A DNA stretch of 64,000 nucleotides from Streptomyces sp. NBC_00659 (GTDB lineage: Bacteria > Actinomycetota > Actinomycetes > Streptomycetales > Streptomycetaceae), in NCBI RefSeq assembly GCF_036226925.1, contig NZ_CP109031.1:6882001-6946000 (forward strand), given 5' to 3'. A program made the translations under genes and the position numbers. The notes below the pieces were generated by a model. That model was not told the origin of the DNA. It saw only the letters and a program-made list of their open reading frames with translations, and did not search any database. Position 1 is the stretch's first letter. Each line of letters starts with the position of its first letter. Below are positions 26,005 through 33,794 of this stretch, piece by piece.

Positions 26005-26673
26005 ATGCAGTCGCCGCCGCCGTTGCCGTCGCAGGTCCCACCGTCCGGTTCTTCCGTGTCCACGGTCCCACCGTCCGGTTCTTCCGTGTCCACGGTCCCG
26101 CCGTCCGGTTCGCCCGTGTCCTCGGTTCCGCCGTCCGGTTCTTCCGTGTCCACGGTCCCACCGTCCGGTTCTTCCGTGTCCACGGTCCCGCCGTCCGGTT
26201 CGCCCGTGTCCTCGGTTCCGCCGTCCGGTTCTTCCGTGTCCACGGTCCCGCCATCGCCCTCCCTGGCTTCCCCGGCTTCCCCGGCCTCACTGGTCCGTGA
26301 GTTCCATCTCGCCTTCGGCCTCGATGTCCGCGGCACCCCGACCGAGGTCTCCCCGAAGCTCGCCGCACACCGGGGCGAGCTGCTGGCGGAGGAGGCCGCC
26401 GAGGTCGCCGAGGTCTCGGTCGGCGGCCCGCTCGACCGGCTGGCGCACGAGCTCGCCGATGTCGTGTACGTGGCGTACGGCACGGCCCTCGTCCACGGGG
26501 TCGACCTCGACGCGGTGATCGCCGAGATCCACCGGGCCAACATGACGAAGCTCGGCCCCGACGGGCACGTCGCCCGCAGAGCCGACGGCAAGGTCCTCAA
26601 GGGCGAGCACTACCGGGCACCGGACGTGTCGGAGGTGCTGCGGCGGCAGGGGTGGAGCGCGCCGGACGCGTAG
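26005..26673 (+). CDS. MazG-like nucleotide pyrophosphohydrolase with repeat N-terminus
   Basis: 222 residues. The C-terminal 130 residues are a MazG/phosphoribosyl-ATP pyrophosphohydrolase-like helical domain: LLAEEAAEVAEVSV and DRLAHELADVVYVAYGTAL give the EEXXE and EXXD metal-binding pairs, and IHRANMTKLGPDG is typical. It probably hydrolyses a nucleoside triphosphate to monophosphate. Residues about 11-80 are seven copies of PPSGSSVSTV or PPSGSPVSSV encoded by 30-bp repeats, an extension not expected in the family. TAGGCT at 25992-25997 with no Shine-Dalgarno suggests a leaderless message starting at 26005. Confidence 0.85.
   Translation: MQSPPPLPSQVPPSGSSVSTVPPSGSSVSTVPPSGSPVSSVPPSGSSVSTVPPSGSSVSTVPPSGSPVSSVPPSGSSVSTVPPSPSLASPASPASLVREFHLAFGLDVRGTPTEVSPKLAAHRGELLAEEAAEVAEVSVGGPLDRLAHELADVVYVAYGTALVHGVDLDAVIAEIHRANMTKLGPDGHVARRADGKVLKGEHYRAPDVSEVLRRQGWSAPDA
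26035..26244 (+). repeat. 30-bp tandem repeat (7 units) in the MazG-like gene
   Basis: Seven head-to-tail 30-base units starting at 26035, 26065, 26095, 26125, 26155, 26185 and 26215. Units 2-4 (26065-26154) and 5-7 (26155-26244) are two copies of the same 90-base block, each of types A, B and A'. Being a multiple of three, copy-number change keeps the frame and lengthens or shortens the Pro/Ser-rich N-terminus. Confidence 0.97.
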
Positions 26674-26774
26674 GACCCGGGGCGCGCCCACGGCGGAGGC
26701 CGTACGGGCCGCCGCCACCAAACGGGCCGCCCCGAGGGGAGGCCGAACGGGCACAGCGACGACCAGGAGAGCGC

Positions 26775-27653
26775 ATGAACGAGCCGGCCGGGTCCGACCT
26801 GCCCGTCGAGGGCGGAACCCTCCGCGTCCTGAGGTTCGGCAGGGGGCCGCGGATCGCTCTGGCGGCACACGGCATCACCGGATCCGGGATGTCCTTCCGC
26901 GCCATGGCCCGTCACCTCCCCGACGAGTGGAGTCTGTTCGCACCCGACCTGCGCGGACGCGGCGGAAGCGCGGACACCCCCGGCCCGTACGGCCTCGACC
27001 GGCACGCCATGGACCTGTGCCGTCTGGCCCAGGACGTGGGCGGCGGCCGGCCGGTCGCCCTGACCGGGCACTCGATGGGCGCTTACACCGCGCTGAGAGC
27101 GGCCGCGCTCCGTCCCGCGCTGTTCGACCGGCTGCTGCTCGTCGACGGCGGTCTGCCGCTGCCCGTCCCGCCCGGCACGGATCTCGACGCCGTCCTCGAC
27201 ACCACGCTCGGACCCGCGCTGGCCCGCCTCGGCCGGACGTACGAGACCGACGCGGCCTACGTCGACTTCTTCCGCGCGCATCCGGCGCTCGGACCGCACT
27301 GGAACGCGGACATCGAGACGTACGTGCGCTACGACGTCACGGGCCCCCGGGGTGCCAGGCGCTCGAAGGTGCGGGAGGAGGCCGTGCGGCACGACGGGCG
27401 CGATCTGCTGACATCCGCCGACCTGTTCGCCGCCGGCCTCACGGGGCTGGGCGTCCCGGTCCTGCTGCTGCACGCGTCCCTCGGACTGCTCGGCCAGGAG
27501 CCGCCGATGCTGGAGGCGTCCGTCGTCGCACGCTGGACCGGCGGGCCGGTGAACCTCCCCGCCGAGCTGGTCGAGGGCTCCAACCACTACACGATCCTGC
27601 TCGGAACCGCCGCGAGGACCGTCGCCGAGCGGTTCGTCGCGCTGGGCGGGTGA
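26775..27653 (+). CDS. alpha/beta hydrolase
   Basis: Cytosolic alpha/beta-fold hydrolase of 292 residues. The oxyanion-hole segment is AAHGITGSGMSF, the nucleophile elbow GHSMGAYTALR carries Ser near residue 99, and the C-terminal histidine is in EGSNHYTILLG. An acid residue after strand 6 (LLHASLGLLGQE) completes the likely triad. ATG at 26775 follows CAGGAGAG. Substrate cannot be predicted; esterase, lactonase and haloalkane-type relatives share these motifs. It lies between the MazG-like gene and miaB on the same strand. Confidence 0.92.
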   Translation: MNEPAGSDLPVEGGTLRVLRFGRGPRIALAAHGITGSGMSFRAMARHLPDEWSLFAPDLRGRGGSADTPGPYGLDRHAMDLCRLAQDVGGGRPVALTGHSMGAYTALRAAALRPALFDRLLLVDGGLPLPVPPGTDLDAVLDTTLGPALARLGRTYETDAAYVDFFRAHPALGPHWNADIETYVRYDVTGPRGARRSKVREEAVRHDGRDLLTSADLFAAGLTGLGVPVLLLHASLGLLGQEPPMLEASVVARWTGGPVNLPAELVEGSNHYTILLGTAARTVAERFVALGG

Positions 27654-27794
27654 CGGAGGGGTGCGGGGGAGGAGGGGGTGCCGGAGGCCTCCGACCGCAC
27701 GCCGGGTGCCGGAAACCGCACGTCGTGTGACGGGCAACGGGTGGCCCCGGCTCCGGCGTCCGGACGTACTCCCGGCACCGCCTACCCTTGTCCC

Positions 27795-29321
27795 ATGAGC
27801 AGCGGCGACCGGAGTCAGGCAGTGGACGTTCAGGAATCCAAGACGTACGAAGTGCGCACCTATGGGTGTCAGATGAACGTCCACGACTCCGAACGGCTCT
27901 CCGGGCTCCTCGAAGGCGCCGGTTACGTGCGGGCGCCCGAGGGCGCGGACGGGGACGCGGACGTCGTCGTCTTCAACACCTGCGCCGTACGCGAGAACGC
28001 CGACAACAAGCTCTACGGCAACCTCGGCCGCCTCGCCCCGATGAAGACGAAGCGCCCCGGCATGCAGATCGCCGTCGGCGGCTGCCTCGCCCAGAAGGAC
28101 CGCGACACCATCGTGAAGCGGGCGCCCTGGGTGGACGTCGTCTTCGGCACGCACAACATCGGCAAACTGCCCGTCCTCCTGGAGCGCGCCCGCGTTCAGG
28201 AAGAGGCGCAGATCGAGATCGCCGAGTCCCTGGAGGCCTTCCCCTCCACGCTGCCGACCCGCCGCGAGAGCGCGTACGCGGCCTGGGTGTCGATCTCCGT
28301 CGGCTGCAACAACACCTGCACGTTCTGCATCGTCCCCGCGCTGCGCGGCAAGGAGAAGGACCGCAGGACCGGCGACATCCTGGCCGAGATCGAGGCACTG
28401 GTCGGCGAGGGCGTCTCCGAGATCACCCTCCTCGGCCAGAACGTCAACGCGTACGGCAGCGACATCGGCGACCGCGAGGCCTTCAGCAAGCTGCTGCGCG
28501 CCTGCGGGAAGATCGAGGGCCTGGAGCGCGTGCGCTTCACCTCGCCGCACCCGCGCGACTTCACCGACGACGTGATCGCCGCCATGGCGGAGACGCCGAA
28601 CGTGATGCCGCAGCTGCACATGCCGATGCAGTCCGGATCGGACACCGTCCTGAAGGCCATGCGCCGCTCGTACCGCCAGGAGCGCTTCCTCGGGATCATC
28701 GAGAAGGTCCGGGCCGCCATCCCGCACGCGGCGATCACCACCGACATCATCGTGGGCTTCCCCGGCGAGACGGAGGAGGACTTCGAGCAGACCCTCCACG
28801 CGGTCCGCGAGGCCCGCTTCTCGGCGGCGTTCACGTTCCAGTACTCCAAGCGCCCCGGAACTCCGGCGGCCACCATGGAGGGGCAGATCCCCAAGGAGGT
28901 CGTCCAGGCGCGCTACGAGCGTCTCGTCGCCCTCCAGGAGGAGGTCTCCTGGGACGAGAACAAGAAGCAGGTCGGCCGCGTCCTGGAGCTGATGGTCGCC
29001 GAGGGCGAGGGCCGCAAGGACGGCGCCACCCACCGCCTCTCGGGCCGCGCCCCCGACAACCGGCTGGTCCACTTCACCAAGCCCGACGCACAGGTCCGCC
29101 CCGGTGACGTGGTCACCGTCGAGATCACGTACGCCGCCCCGCACCACCTGCTCGCCGAGGGCGCCGTCCTGGACGTGCGCCGCATGCGCGCGGGGGACGC
29201 CTGGGAGAAGCGCAACGCCGCCGAGACCGCCAAGCCGGCCGGCGTCATGCTGGGCCTGCCGAAGATCGGCGCCCCCGAGCCGCTTCCGGTCGCCACGGGC
29301 AGCGGCCGCGGCTGCGACTGA
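27795..29321 (+). CDS. miaB: tRNA-2-methylthio-N6-dimethylallyladenosine synthase MiaB
   Basis: Radical-SAM methylthiotransferase that adds the methylthio group to i6A37 of tRNAs, the step after MiaA, encoded 3 kb downstream. 508 residues. The N-terminal UPF0004 domain starts [20 protein letters not shown] and supplies three cysteines for the auxiliary cluster (GCQMN, NTCAVRE, GGCLAQ). The radical-SAM cluster motif CNNTCTFC is near residue 174. A TRAM domain closes the protein. ATG at 27795 is preceded by TACCCT, so transcription may start very close to the start codon. Confidence 0.97.
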   Translation: MSSGDRSQAVDVQESKTYEVRTYGCQMNVHDSERLSGLLEGAGYVRAPEGADGDADVVVFNTCAVRENADNKLYGNLGRLAPMKTKRPGMQIAVGGCLAQKDRDTIVKRAPWVDVVFGTHNIGKLPVLLERARVQEEAQIEIAESLEAFPSTLPTRRESAYAAWVSISVGCNNTCTFCIVPALRGKEKDRRTGDILAEIEALVGEGVSEITLLGQNVNAYGSDIGDREAFSKLLRACGKIEGLERVRFTSPHPRDFTDDVIAAMAETPNVMPQLHMPMQSGSDTVLKAMRRSYRQERFLGIIEKVRAAIPHAAITTDIIVGFPGETEEDFEQTLHAVREARFSAAFTFQYSKRPGTPAATMEGQIPKEVVQARYERLVALQEEVSWDENKKQVGRVLELMVAEGEGRKDGATHRLSGRAPDNRLVHFTKPDAQVRPGDVVTVEITYAAPHHLLAEGAVLDVRRMRAGDAWEKRNAAETAKPAGVMLGLPKIGAPEPLPVATGSGRGCD

Positions 29322-29371
29322 CCGGGACCGCCGGGGCGGACCGGGCGGTGTGCGGCGATACGCTGCGGCTC

Positions 29372-30121
29372 ATGCTTGTAGCCGCCGCAGTCTGCCCCTG
29401 CCCTCCGCTGCTCGTCCCCGATGTCGCCGCGGGAGCGGCCCCCGAGCTGGACGCCGCGCGCGCCGCGGTCACGGACGCGCTGGGCGTGCTCGCCGCGTCC
29501 CGTCCCGACCTGCTGGTGGTCGTCGGCCCGGCCGAGAAGAGTGGTCGCGGAGTCCATCCGGAGGGCACCCGCGGCTCCTTCAGCGGCTTCGGGGTCGACC
29601 TCGACGTGTCCCTCGGCCGTCCGGACGCCGGCGACGCGAACCGCGACACGGACGGCGAGGGTTCCGGTTCACCGGAACGTGAGCTGCCGCCCTCCCTGTC
29701 CGTCGCCGCATGGCTGCTGGAGCGCACCGGCTGGTCCGACGCCCCGGTGGAGGGGCTCGGAGTCGGGGAACCCCTGGAGGCCGAGCGGTGCGTCGAGACC
29801 GGGGCGCAGATCGGCGGGCGGGCCGGGCGGGTGGCCCTGCTGGTGATGGGGGACGCCAGCGCGTGCCGGACCCTCAAGGCGCCGGGCTATCTCGACGAGC
29901 GCGCGGTGGCCTTCGACGCGGAGGTCGCGCGGGCGCTCGGAGCGGCCGACCTCGCGGCCCTCAAGGCGCTGGACATCGATCTGGCGTACGAGCTGAAGGC
30001 CGCGGGGCGCGCGCCCTGGCAGGTCCTCGCGGGCGCGGCCGAGGGCGCGGGACTCGGCGGCGCCCTGCTGTACGACGACGCTCCCTACGGGGTGGGATAC
30101 CTGGTGGCGGCCTGGTCGTAG
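29372..30121 (+). CDS. class III extradiol dioxygenase subunit B-like protein
   Basis: 249-residue protein of the LigB-like fold. It starts MLVAAAVCPCPPLLVPDVA, the usual N-terminus of an actinobacterial family found next to miaB. PDLLVVVGPAE and RVALLVMGDASA form the beta-strands around the expected metal site, but the canonical His pair (HGPP-type) is not obvious, so dioxygenase activity is doubtful. A Gly/Asp-rich loop around residues 60-100 is poorly structured. It follows miaB after 50 bases and may be cotranscribed with it. Confidence 0.82.
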   Translation: MLVAAAVCPCPPLLVPDVAAGAAPELDAARAAVTDALGVLAASRPDLLVVVGPAEKSGRGVHPEGTRGSFSGFGVDLDVSLGRPDAGDANRDTDGEGSGSPERELPPSLSVAAWLLERTGWSDAPVEGLGVGEPLEAERCVETGAQIGGRAGRVALLVMGDASACRTLKAPGYLDERAVAFDAEVARALGAADLAALKALDIDLAYELKAAGRAPWQVLAGAAEGAGLGGALLYDDAPYGVGYLVAAWS

Positions 30122-30225
30122 GCCGGGGTCGGATGCCCGGCCGCACGCGGCGGACCGCCTGGGCGTGCTCCTCGGACTCCCCGCCGCTTTCTCGGACGCA
30201 CCAGCCGACACGCCGTCACCGGACG

Positions 30226-30271
30226 CGGCGGACGGCCGGAAGCAGCCTGAGCTCTTCGCGGCCGTCCGCCG
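30226..30271. terminator. hairpin between convergent genes
   Basis: CGGCGGACGGCCG (30226-30238) pairs perfectly over 13 bp with CGGCCGTCCGCCG (30259-30271), loop 20 nt. It lies between the stops of the LigB-like and antitoxin-like genes and could end both transcripts. Confidence 0.55.
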
Positions 30272-30284
30272 ATGCGCGGGTCGT

Positions 30285-30548
30285 TCAGGACGCCGGGGGC
30301 GGGGCCGGCATGTCCGACGGATTCGCGTCCCCGCCGCCGCCCTTGTGCGCGAGGCTGTCCATGGCGTCCTTCGCCTTGCCGGTGCCTGTATGGATCGTGC
30401 CGCTGTACTTGTGCCTGGTCTTGTCGTCGACCACCTTCGCGGCCTTGTCGAGACCGTGAGCGACCTTGTGCCCGTGCTGTTGCGCGAGCCCGGAGACCTT
30501 GTCCTTGGCGGGCTCCAGCTTGGCTTTCAGATTGTCCATCAGACCCAT
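30285..30548 (-). CDS. small MT0933-like antitoxin-family protein
   Basis: 87-residue, Lys/Ala-rich, mostly helical protein: MGLMDNLKAKLEPAKDKVSGLAQQHGHKV. It resembles the actinobacterial MT0933/Rv0909-like antitoxin family and CsbD-like small stress proteins. No toxin gene is adjacent, so the antitoxin label reflects similarity only. The C-terminus is Gly/Pro-rich. It is followed on the same strand by nothing closer than the convergent LigB-like gene. Confidence 0.8.
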   Translation of the reverse strand: MGLMDNLKAKLEPAKDKVSGLAQQHGHKVAHGLDKAAKVVDDKTRHKYSGTIHTGTGKAKDAMDSLAHKGGGGDANPSDMPAPPPAS

Positions 30549-30572
30549 GGTTCGCCTTCCCTCGCGGGACAG

Positions 30573-30809
30573 TCAGGTGCGGGAGCCCTTGTCGGCCTCG
30601 TTGTCGGCGGCCTCTTCGGGGGTCTGCTGCCGGGGGATGCCGGCGTCCTCCGCGGCGGTGGCCCCGGCGGTCCGAGCCGTCGCCTCGCCCTCGTTGCCGG
30701 ACGAACCCTCGGCCTGCACCGCTCCCCGCGCCTCGACAGCCGGTGCCTCGACGGCCGGCGCCTCCTGGGTGGCCTTCGACCTCCGGAGAAGTCGTTCAAA
30801 AACGCCCAT
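30573..30809 (-). CDS. small acidic hypothetical protein
   Basis: 78-residue protein starting MGVFERLLRRSKATQEAP, with a basic amphipathic N-terminus followed by an Ala/Glu-rich, probably disordered body and a Glu/Asp-rich end (TPEEAADNEADKGSRT). GGAG lies 5 nt before the ATG at 30809. EAPAVEAPAVEA is a short internal repeat. It is upstream of the antitoxin-like gene by 24 bases, so the two probably form an operon. No function can be assigned. Confidence 0.75.
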   Translation of the reverse strand: MGVFERLLRRSKATQEAPAVEAPAVEARGAVQAEGSSGNEGEATARTAGATAAEDAGIPRQQTPEEAADNEADKGSRT

Positions 30810-30991
30810 ATCAGCTCCATACGTTACTCGTGAGGGCGAAATTCCGCGTCGCCCGGTGCGGCCCATTGCGTCAACCGGGTCACCGGTCCTCGGAACCGGC
30901 GGCCGGAACCTCGCTTGAGGGAACGAACCCGGAAGCCTGGCGTCACGCTGCTCGTTGCCGGAGAGGTCCCAGGGTTTGCGAGACTGGGACC

Positions 30992-31930
30992 GTGAGCAGC
31001 ACACCCCCCGCACCCCGGGTCATCGCCGTCGTCGGACCGACCGCCGCAGGAAAGTCCGATCTGGGCGTCTTCCTCGCCAGGCGTCTCGGCGGTGAGGTCA
31101 TCAACGCCGACTCGATGCAGCTGTACCGCGGGATGGACATCGGCACCGCCAAGCTGACGCCCGCCGAGCGCGGCGGTGTCCCGCACCACCTCCTGGACAT
31201 CTGGGACGTGACGGTCGCCGCCAGCGTCGCCGAGTACCAGCGGCTCGCCCGAGCCCGGATCGACGCGCTGCTCGCCGAGGGACGCTGGCCGGTCCTGGTG
31301 GGCGGCTCCGGACTTTACGTCCGCGGAGCCGTCGACAAGATGGAGTTCCCGGGGACGGACCCCGCCGTGCGCGCCCGCCTGGAGGAGGAGCTCACCCTGC
31401 GCGGCTCCGGAGCCCTGCACGCACGGCTCGCCATGGCCGACCCCGGGGCCGCCCAGGCGATCCTGCCCAGCAACGGCCGCCGGATCGTCCGCGCCCTCGA
31501 GGTCATCGAGATCACCGGCAAGCCCTTCACCGCCAACCTGCCAGGCCACGACTCCGTCTACGACACCCTCCAGATCGGTGTGGACGTGGCCCGCCCCGAG
31601 CTCGACGAGCGCATCGCGCGGCGGGTGGACCGGATGTGGGAGGCCGGGCTCGTGGACGAAGTGCGCACGCTGGAGGCGCACGGCCTGCGCGCCGGGCGCA
31701 CGGCCTCCCGCGCGCTCGGATACCAGCAGGTCCTCGCGGCGCTCGCCGGGGAGTGCACCGAGGACGAGGCCCGCGCCGAGACCGTTCGCGCCACCAAGCG
31801 CTTCGCGCGCCGTCAGGATTCATGGTTCCGGCGCGACCCCAGGGTGCATTGGCTCAGTGGGGCTGCGGCAGATCTCACAGAACTTCCGGAACTCGCACTG
31901 GCGTTGCTCGAACGACCGGTCACAGCCTGA
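30992..31930 (+). CDS. miaA: tRNA dimethylallyltransferase MiaA
   Basis: Transfers the dimethylallyl group to A37 of tRNAs reading UNN codons, giving i6A, the substrate of MiaB. 312 residues. The P-loop GPTAAGKS is at about residues 16-23. INADSMQLYRGMDIGTAK is the family signature with the catalytic Asp, and GGSGLYVRG and ASRALGYQQVLAAL follow. The C-terminal RFARRQDSWFRRDPRVHWL contacts tRNA. GTG at 30992 is used. The DNA before it contains no strong Shine-Dalgarno, so a short leader is likely. Confidence 0.97.
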   Translation: MSSTPPAPRVIAVVGPTAAGKSDLGVFLARRLGGEVINADSMQLYRGMDIGTAKLTPAERGGVPHHLLDIWDVTVAASVAEYQRLARARIDALLAEGRWPVLVGGSGLYVRGAVDKMEFPGTDPAVRARLEEELTLRGSGALHARLAMADPGAAQAILPSNGRRIVRALEVIEITGKPFTANLPGHDSVYDTLQIGVDVARPELDERIARRVDRMWEAGLVDEVRTLEAHGLRAGRTASRALGYQQVLAALAGECTEDEARAETVRATKRFARRQDSWFRRDPRVHWLSGAAADLTELPELALALLERPVTA

Positions 31931-32031
31931 TCACGTCATGGCATCGGGACGCTCCGGCCGTCATCCGGGCCTCCGGCGCCGTGCCATCATCAAGCTTCGA
32001 TCGACCAGTGAAGTCCGAGTTGGGAGGGCGC

Positions 32032-32577
32032 GTGGCGATGGAGGCCGGCCCTCGCGACACTGCACGAGGCACCGAGTACGGTGCTGATCGGGACGGAGTT
32101 CGTCTGAGCATCGATCCGGACGCCGACCTCGGCGTCGAGCCGGAGCTGGGCGGAGAGCGACTGAGCTCCGACGGCCCCGAGGACGCCCCCGGCGGGGTGA
32201 TCGCCGACGGCCCCGGCCCCGGCGAGATGTCCCCTGAGCCGGAGGTCGAGGTAGAGCTGCGCCCGCAGCGCCTGCTGCGCATCTGGCAGCTCGCGCCCAT
32301 CGTGGCGCTGGCCGCGACGGGCTCCCTGATGTTCGCCTTCCCGCTCGCCTTCGAGTTCGGCGACGGCGGTGCCGTGGTCGCCATGCTCGGCCTGCTGATC
32401 TGCCTGTGCGCCGCCGGCTGGGGCCTGATGGCCGCCCGCCGGGTCGGCTACGCGCTGCCCGGCTTCCCGCCGCGCGGCTCCGGCCGACGCGCCGACTGGC
32501 GGGTGGTGCTCGCCTACGTCGTGATCGTCGCCGCGGTGGCCGTGCTCGCCGTGGGACGCGTGGCCCGACTGCGCTGA
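32032..32577 (+). CDS. hypothetical membrane protein with acidic N-terminus
   Basis: 181-residue protein. The first 85 residues are very acidic and Gly/Pro-rich (DPDADLGVEPELGGERL and similar). Three hydrophobic helices follow at about residues 90-110, 118-135 and 155-175. GGGAGGG precedes GTG 32032 by 4 nt and ATG 32038 by 10 nt; either may be used. It sits between miaA and dapF on the same strand. I do not recognise the family. Confidence 0.75.
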   Translation: MAMEAGPRDTARGTEYGADRDGVRLSIDPDADLGVEPELGGERLSSDGPEDAPGGVIADGPGPGEMSPEPEVEVELRPQRLLRIWQLAPIVALAATGSLMFAFPLAFEFGDGGAVVAMLGLLICLCAAGWGLMAARRVGYALPGFPPRGSGRRADWRVVLAYVVIVAAVAVLAVGRVARLR

Positions 32578-32688
32578 CCCCGGGCCTGTTCCACGGTGGA
32601 CCACTGCGGGCCGGTGCCGGCGTGAGCGCCGTCCCGGCACCCGCACCGCGCGGGCAGGGCTGTCGTGGCGACCCCGTACGATCGAGGA

Positions 32689-33558
32689 ATGAGCACGCGG
32701 ATCGCCTTCCTCAAGGGCCACGGGACCGAGAACGACTTCGTGATCATCCCGGACCCGGAGAATGTCCTCGACCTGTCTCCCGCCGCCGTCGCCGCCCTGT
32801 GCGACCGCCGCGCGGGCATCGGCGGAGACGGTCTGCTGCACGTCGTGCGGTCCGCCGCGCACCCCGAGGCCGAGAAGATGGCGGCCGAGGCGGAGTGGTT
32901 CATGGACTACCGCAACGGCGACGGTTCGGTCGCCGAGATGTGCGGCAACGGAGTGCGTGTGTTCGCCCACTATCTCCACCGCGCCGGACATGTGGCCGAA
33001 GGGGACACCGCGATCGCCACGCGCGGCGGCGTGAAGCCCGTCCACATCGCCAAGGACGGAGACGTCACCGTCGGCATGGGCAAGGCACGCCTCCCCGAGG
33101 GCGAGGTCACGGTGAGCGTCGGCGCGCGCAGCTGGCCCGCGCGCAACGTGAACATGGGCAACCCGCACGCGGTCGCCTTCGTGGACGACCTCGCGCACGC
33201 CGGCGATCTCTTCGCACCGCCGCCGTTCACCCCGGCCTCCGCCTACCCGGACGGGGTCAACGTCGAGTTCGTCGTCGACCGCGGGCCGCGCCATGTCGCC
33301 CTGCGGGTCCACGAACGCGGCTCGGGCGAGACCCGCTCCTGCGGCACGGGCGCCTGCGCCGTGGCCGTCGCCACCGCCCGGCGCGACAACGCCGACCCCG
33401 CCGTGACCGGCACCCCGGTGACGTACACCGTCGACGTGCCCGGCGGACGCCTGGTCATCACCGAGCACGCGAACGGCGAGATCGAGATGACGGGCCCCGC
33501 CGTGATCGTCGCCGAGGGCGAGATCGACGCGGAGTGGCTGGACGGTGCGCCGCGCTGA
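32689..33558 (+). CDS. dapF: diaminopimelate epimerase
   Basis: PLP-independent epimerase converting LL- to meso-diaminopimelate for lysine and peptidoglycan synthesis. Streptomycetes use LL-DAP in the wall, so here it mainly feeds lysine synthesis. 289 residues. The two catalytic cysteines are in EMCGNGVRVF (near residue 84) and SCGTGACAVAV (near 220). The N-terminal substrate motif is KGHGTENDFVI. TACGAT lies 6-11 bases before the ATG with no strong Shine-Dalgarno, suggesting a leaderless transcript. Confidence 0.97.
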   Translation: MSTRIAFLKGHGTENDFVIIPDPENVLDLSPAAVAALCDRRAGIGGDGLLHVVRSAAHPEAEKMAAEAEWFMDYRNGDGSVAEMCGNGVRVFAHYLHRAGHVAEGDTAIATRGGVKPVHIAKDGDVTVGMGKARLPEGEVTVSVGARSWPARNVNMGNPHAVAFVDDLAHAGDLFAPPPFTPASAYPDGVNVEFVVDRGPRHVALRVHERGSGETRSCGTGACAVAVATARRDNADPAVTGTPVTYTVDVPGGRLVITEHANGEIEMTGPAVIVAEGEIDAEWLDGAPR

Positions 33559-33794
33559 GCAGCAGGGGACGGACGTCGTACGTCCTTGCCGTCCGTTCCA
33601 GGAAATCGAAACCGTAAACCCCAAAACCTTCGCTCGATCGGGTGATCCGTTTCACGCTCGGCGAGAGGCGGTCAACCGGGCGTGGTGGGGTCGGTAGCAT
33701 CAAGCACCGGCCCGGACGGGGGATCGACACCATCCCCTGAGCCGAGTACGCCATGGGGCACCCGTCCGCCGGTCTGACGCAGCCGGAGGTGCCC

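Noticed and set aside
26035..26244. Possible CRISPR-like array
   Set aside because: The units are contiguous with no spacers and keep an open reading frame; it is a coding minisatellite.
24926..26368. Longer 480-codon version of the TAXI gene starting upstream
   Set aside because: The extra part is antisense to the 30-bp repeat array and has no signal peptide; ATG 25924 gives a normal N-terminus.
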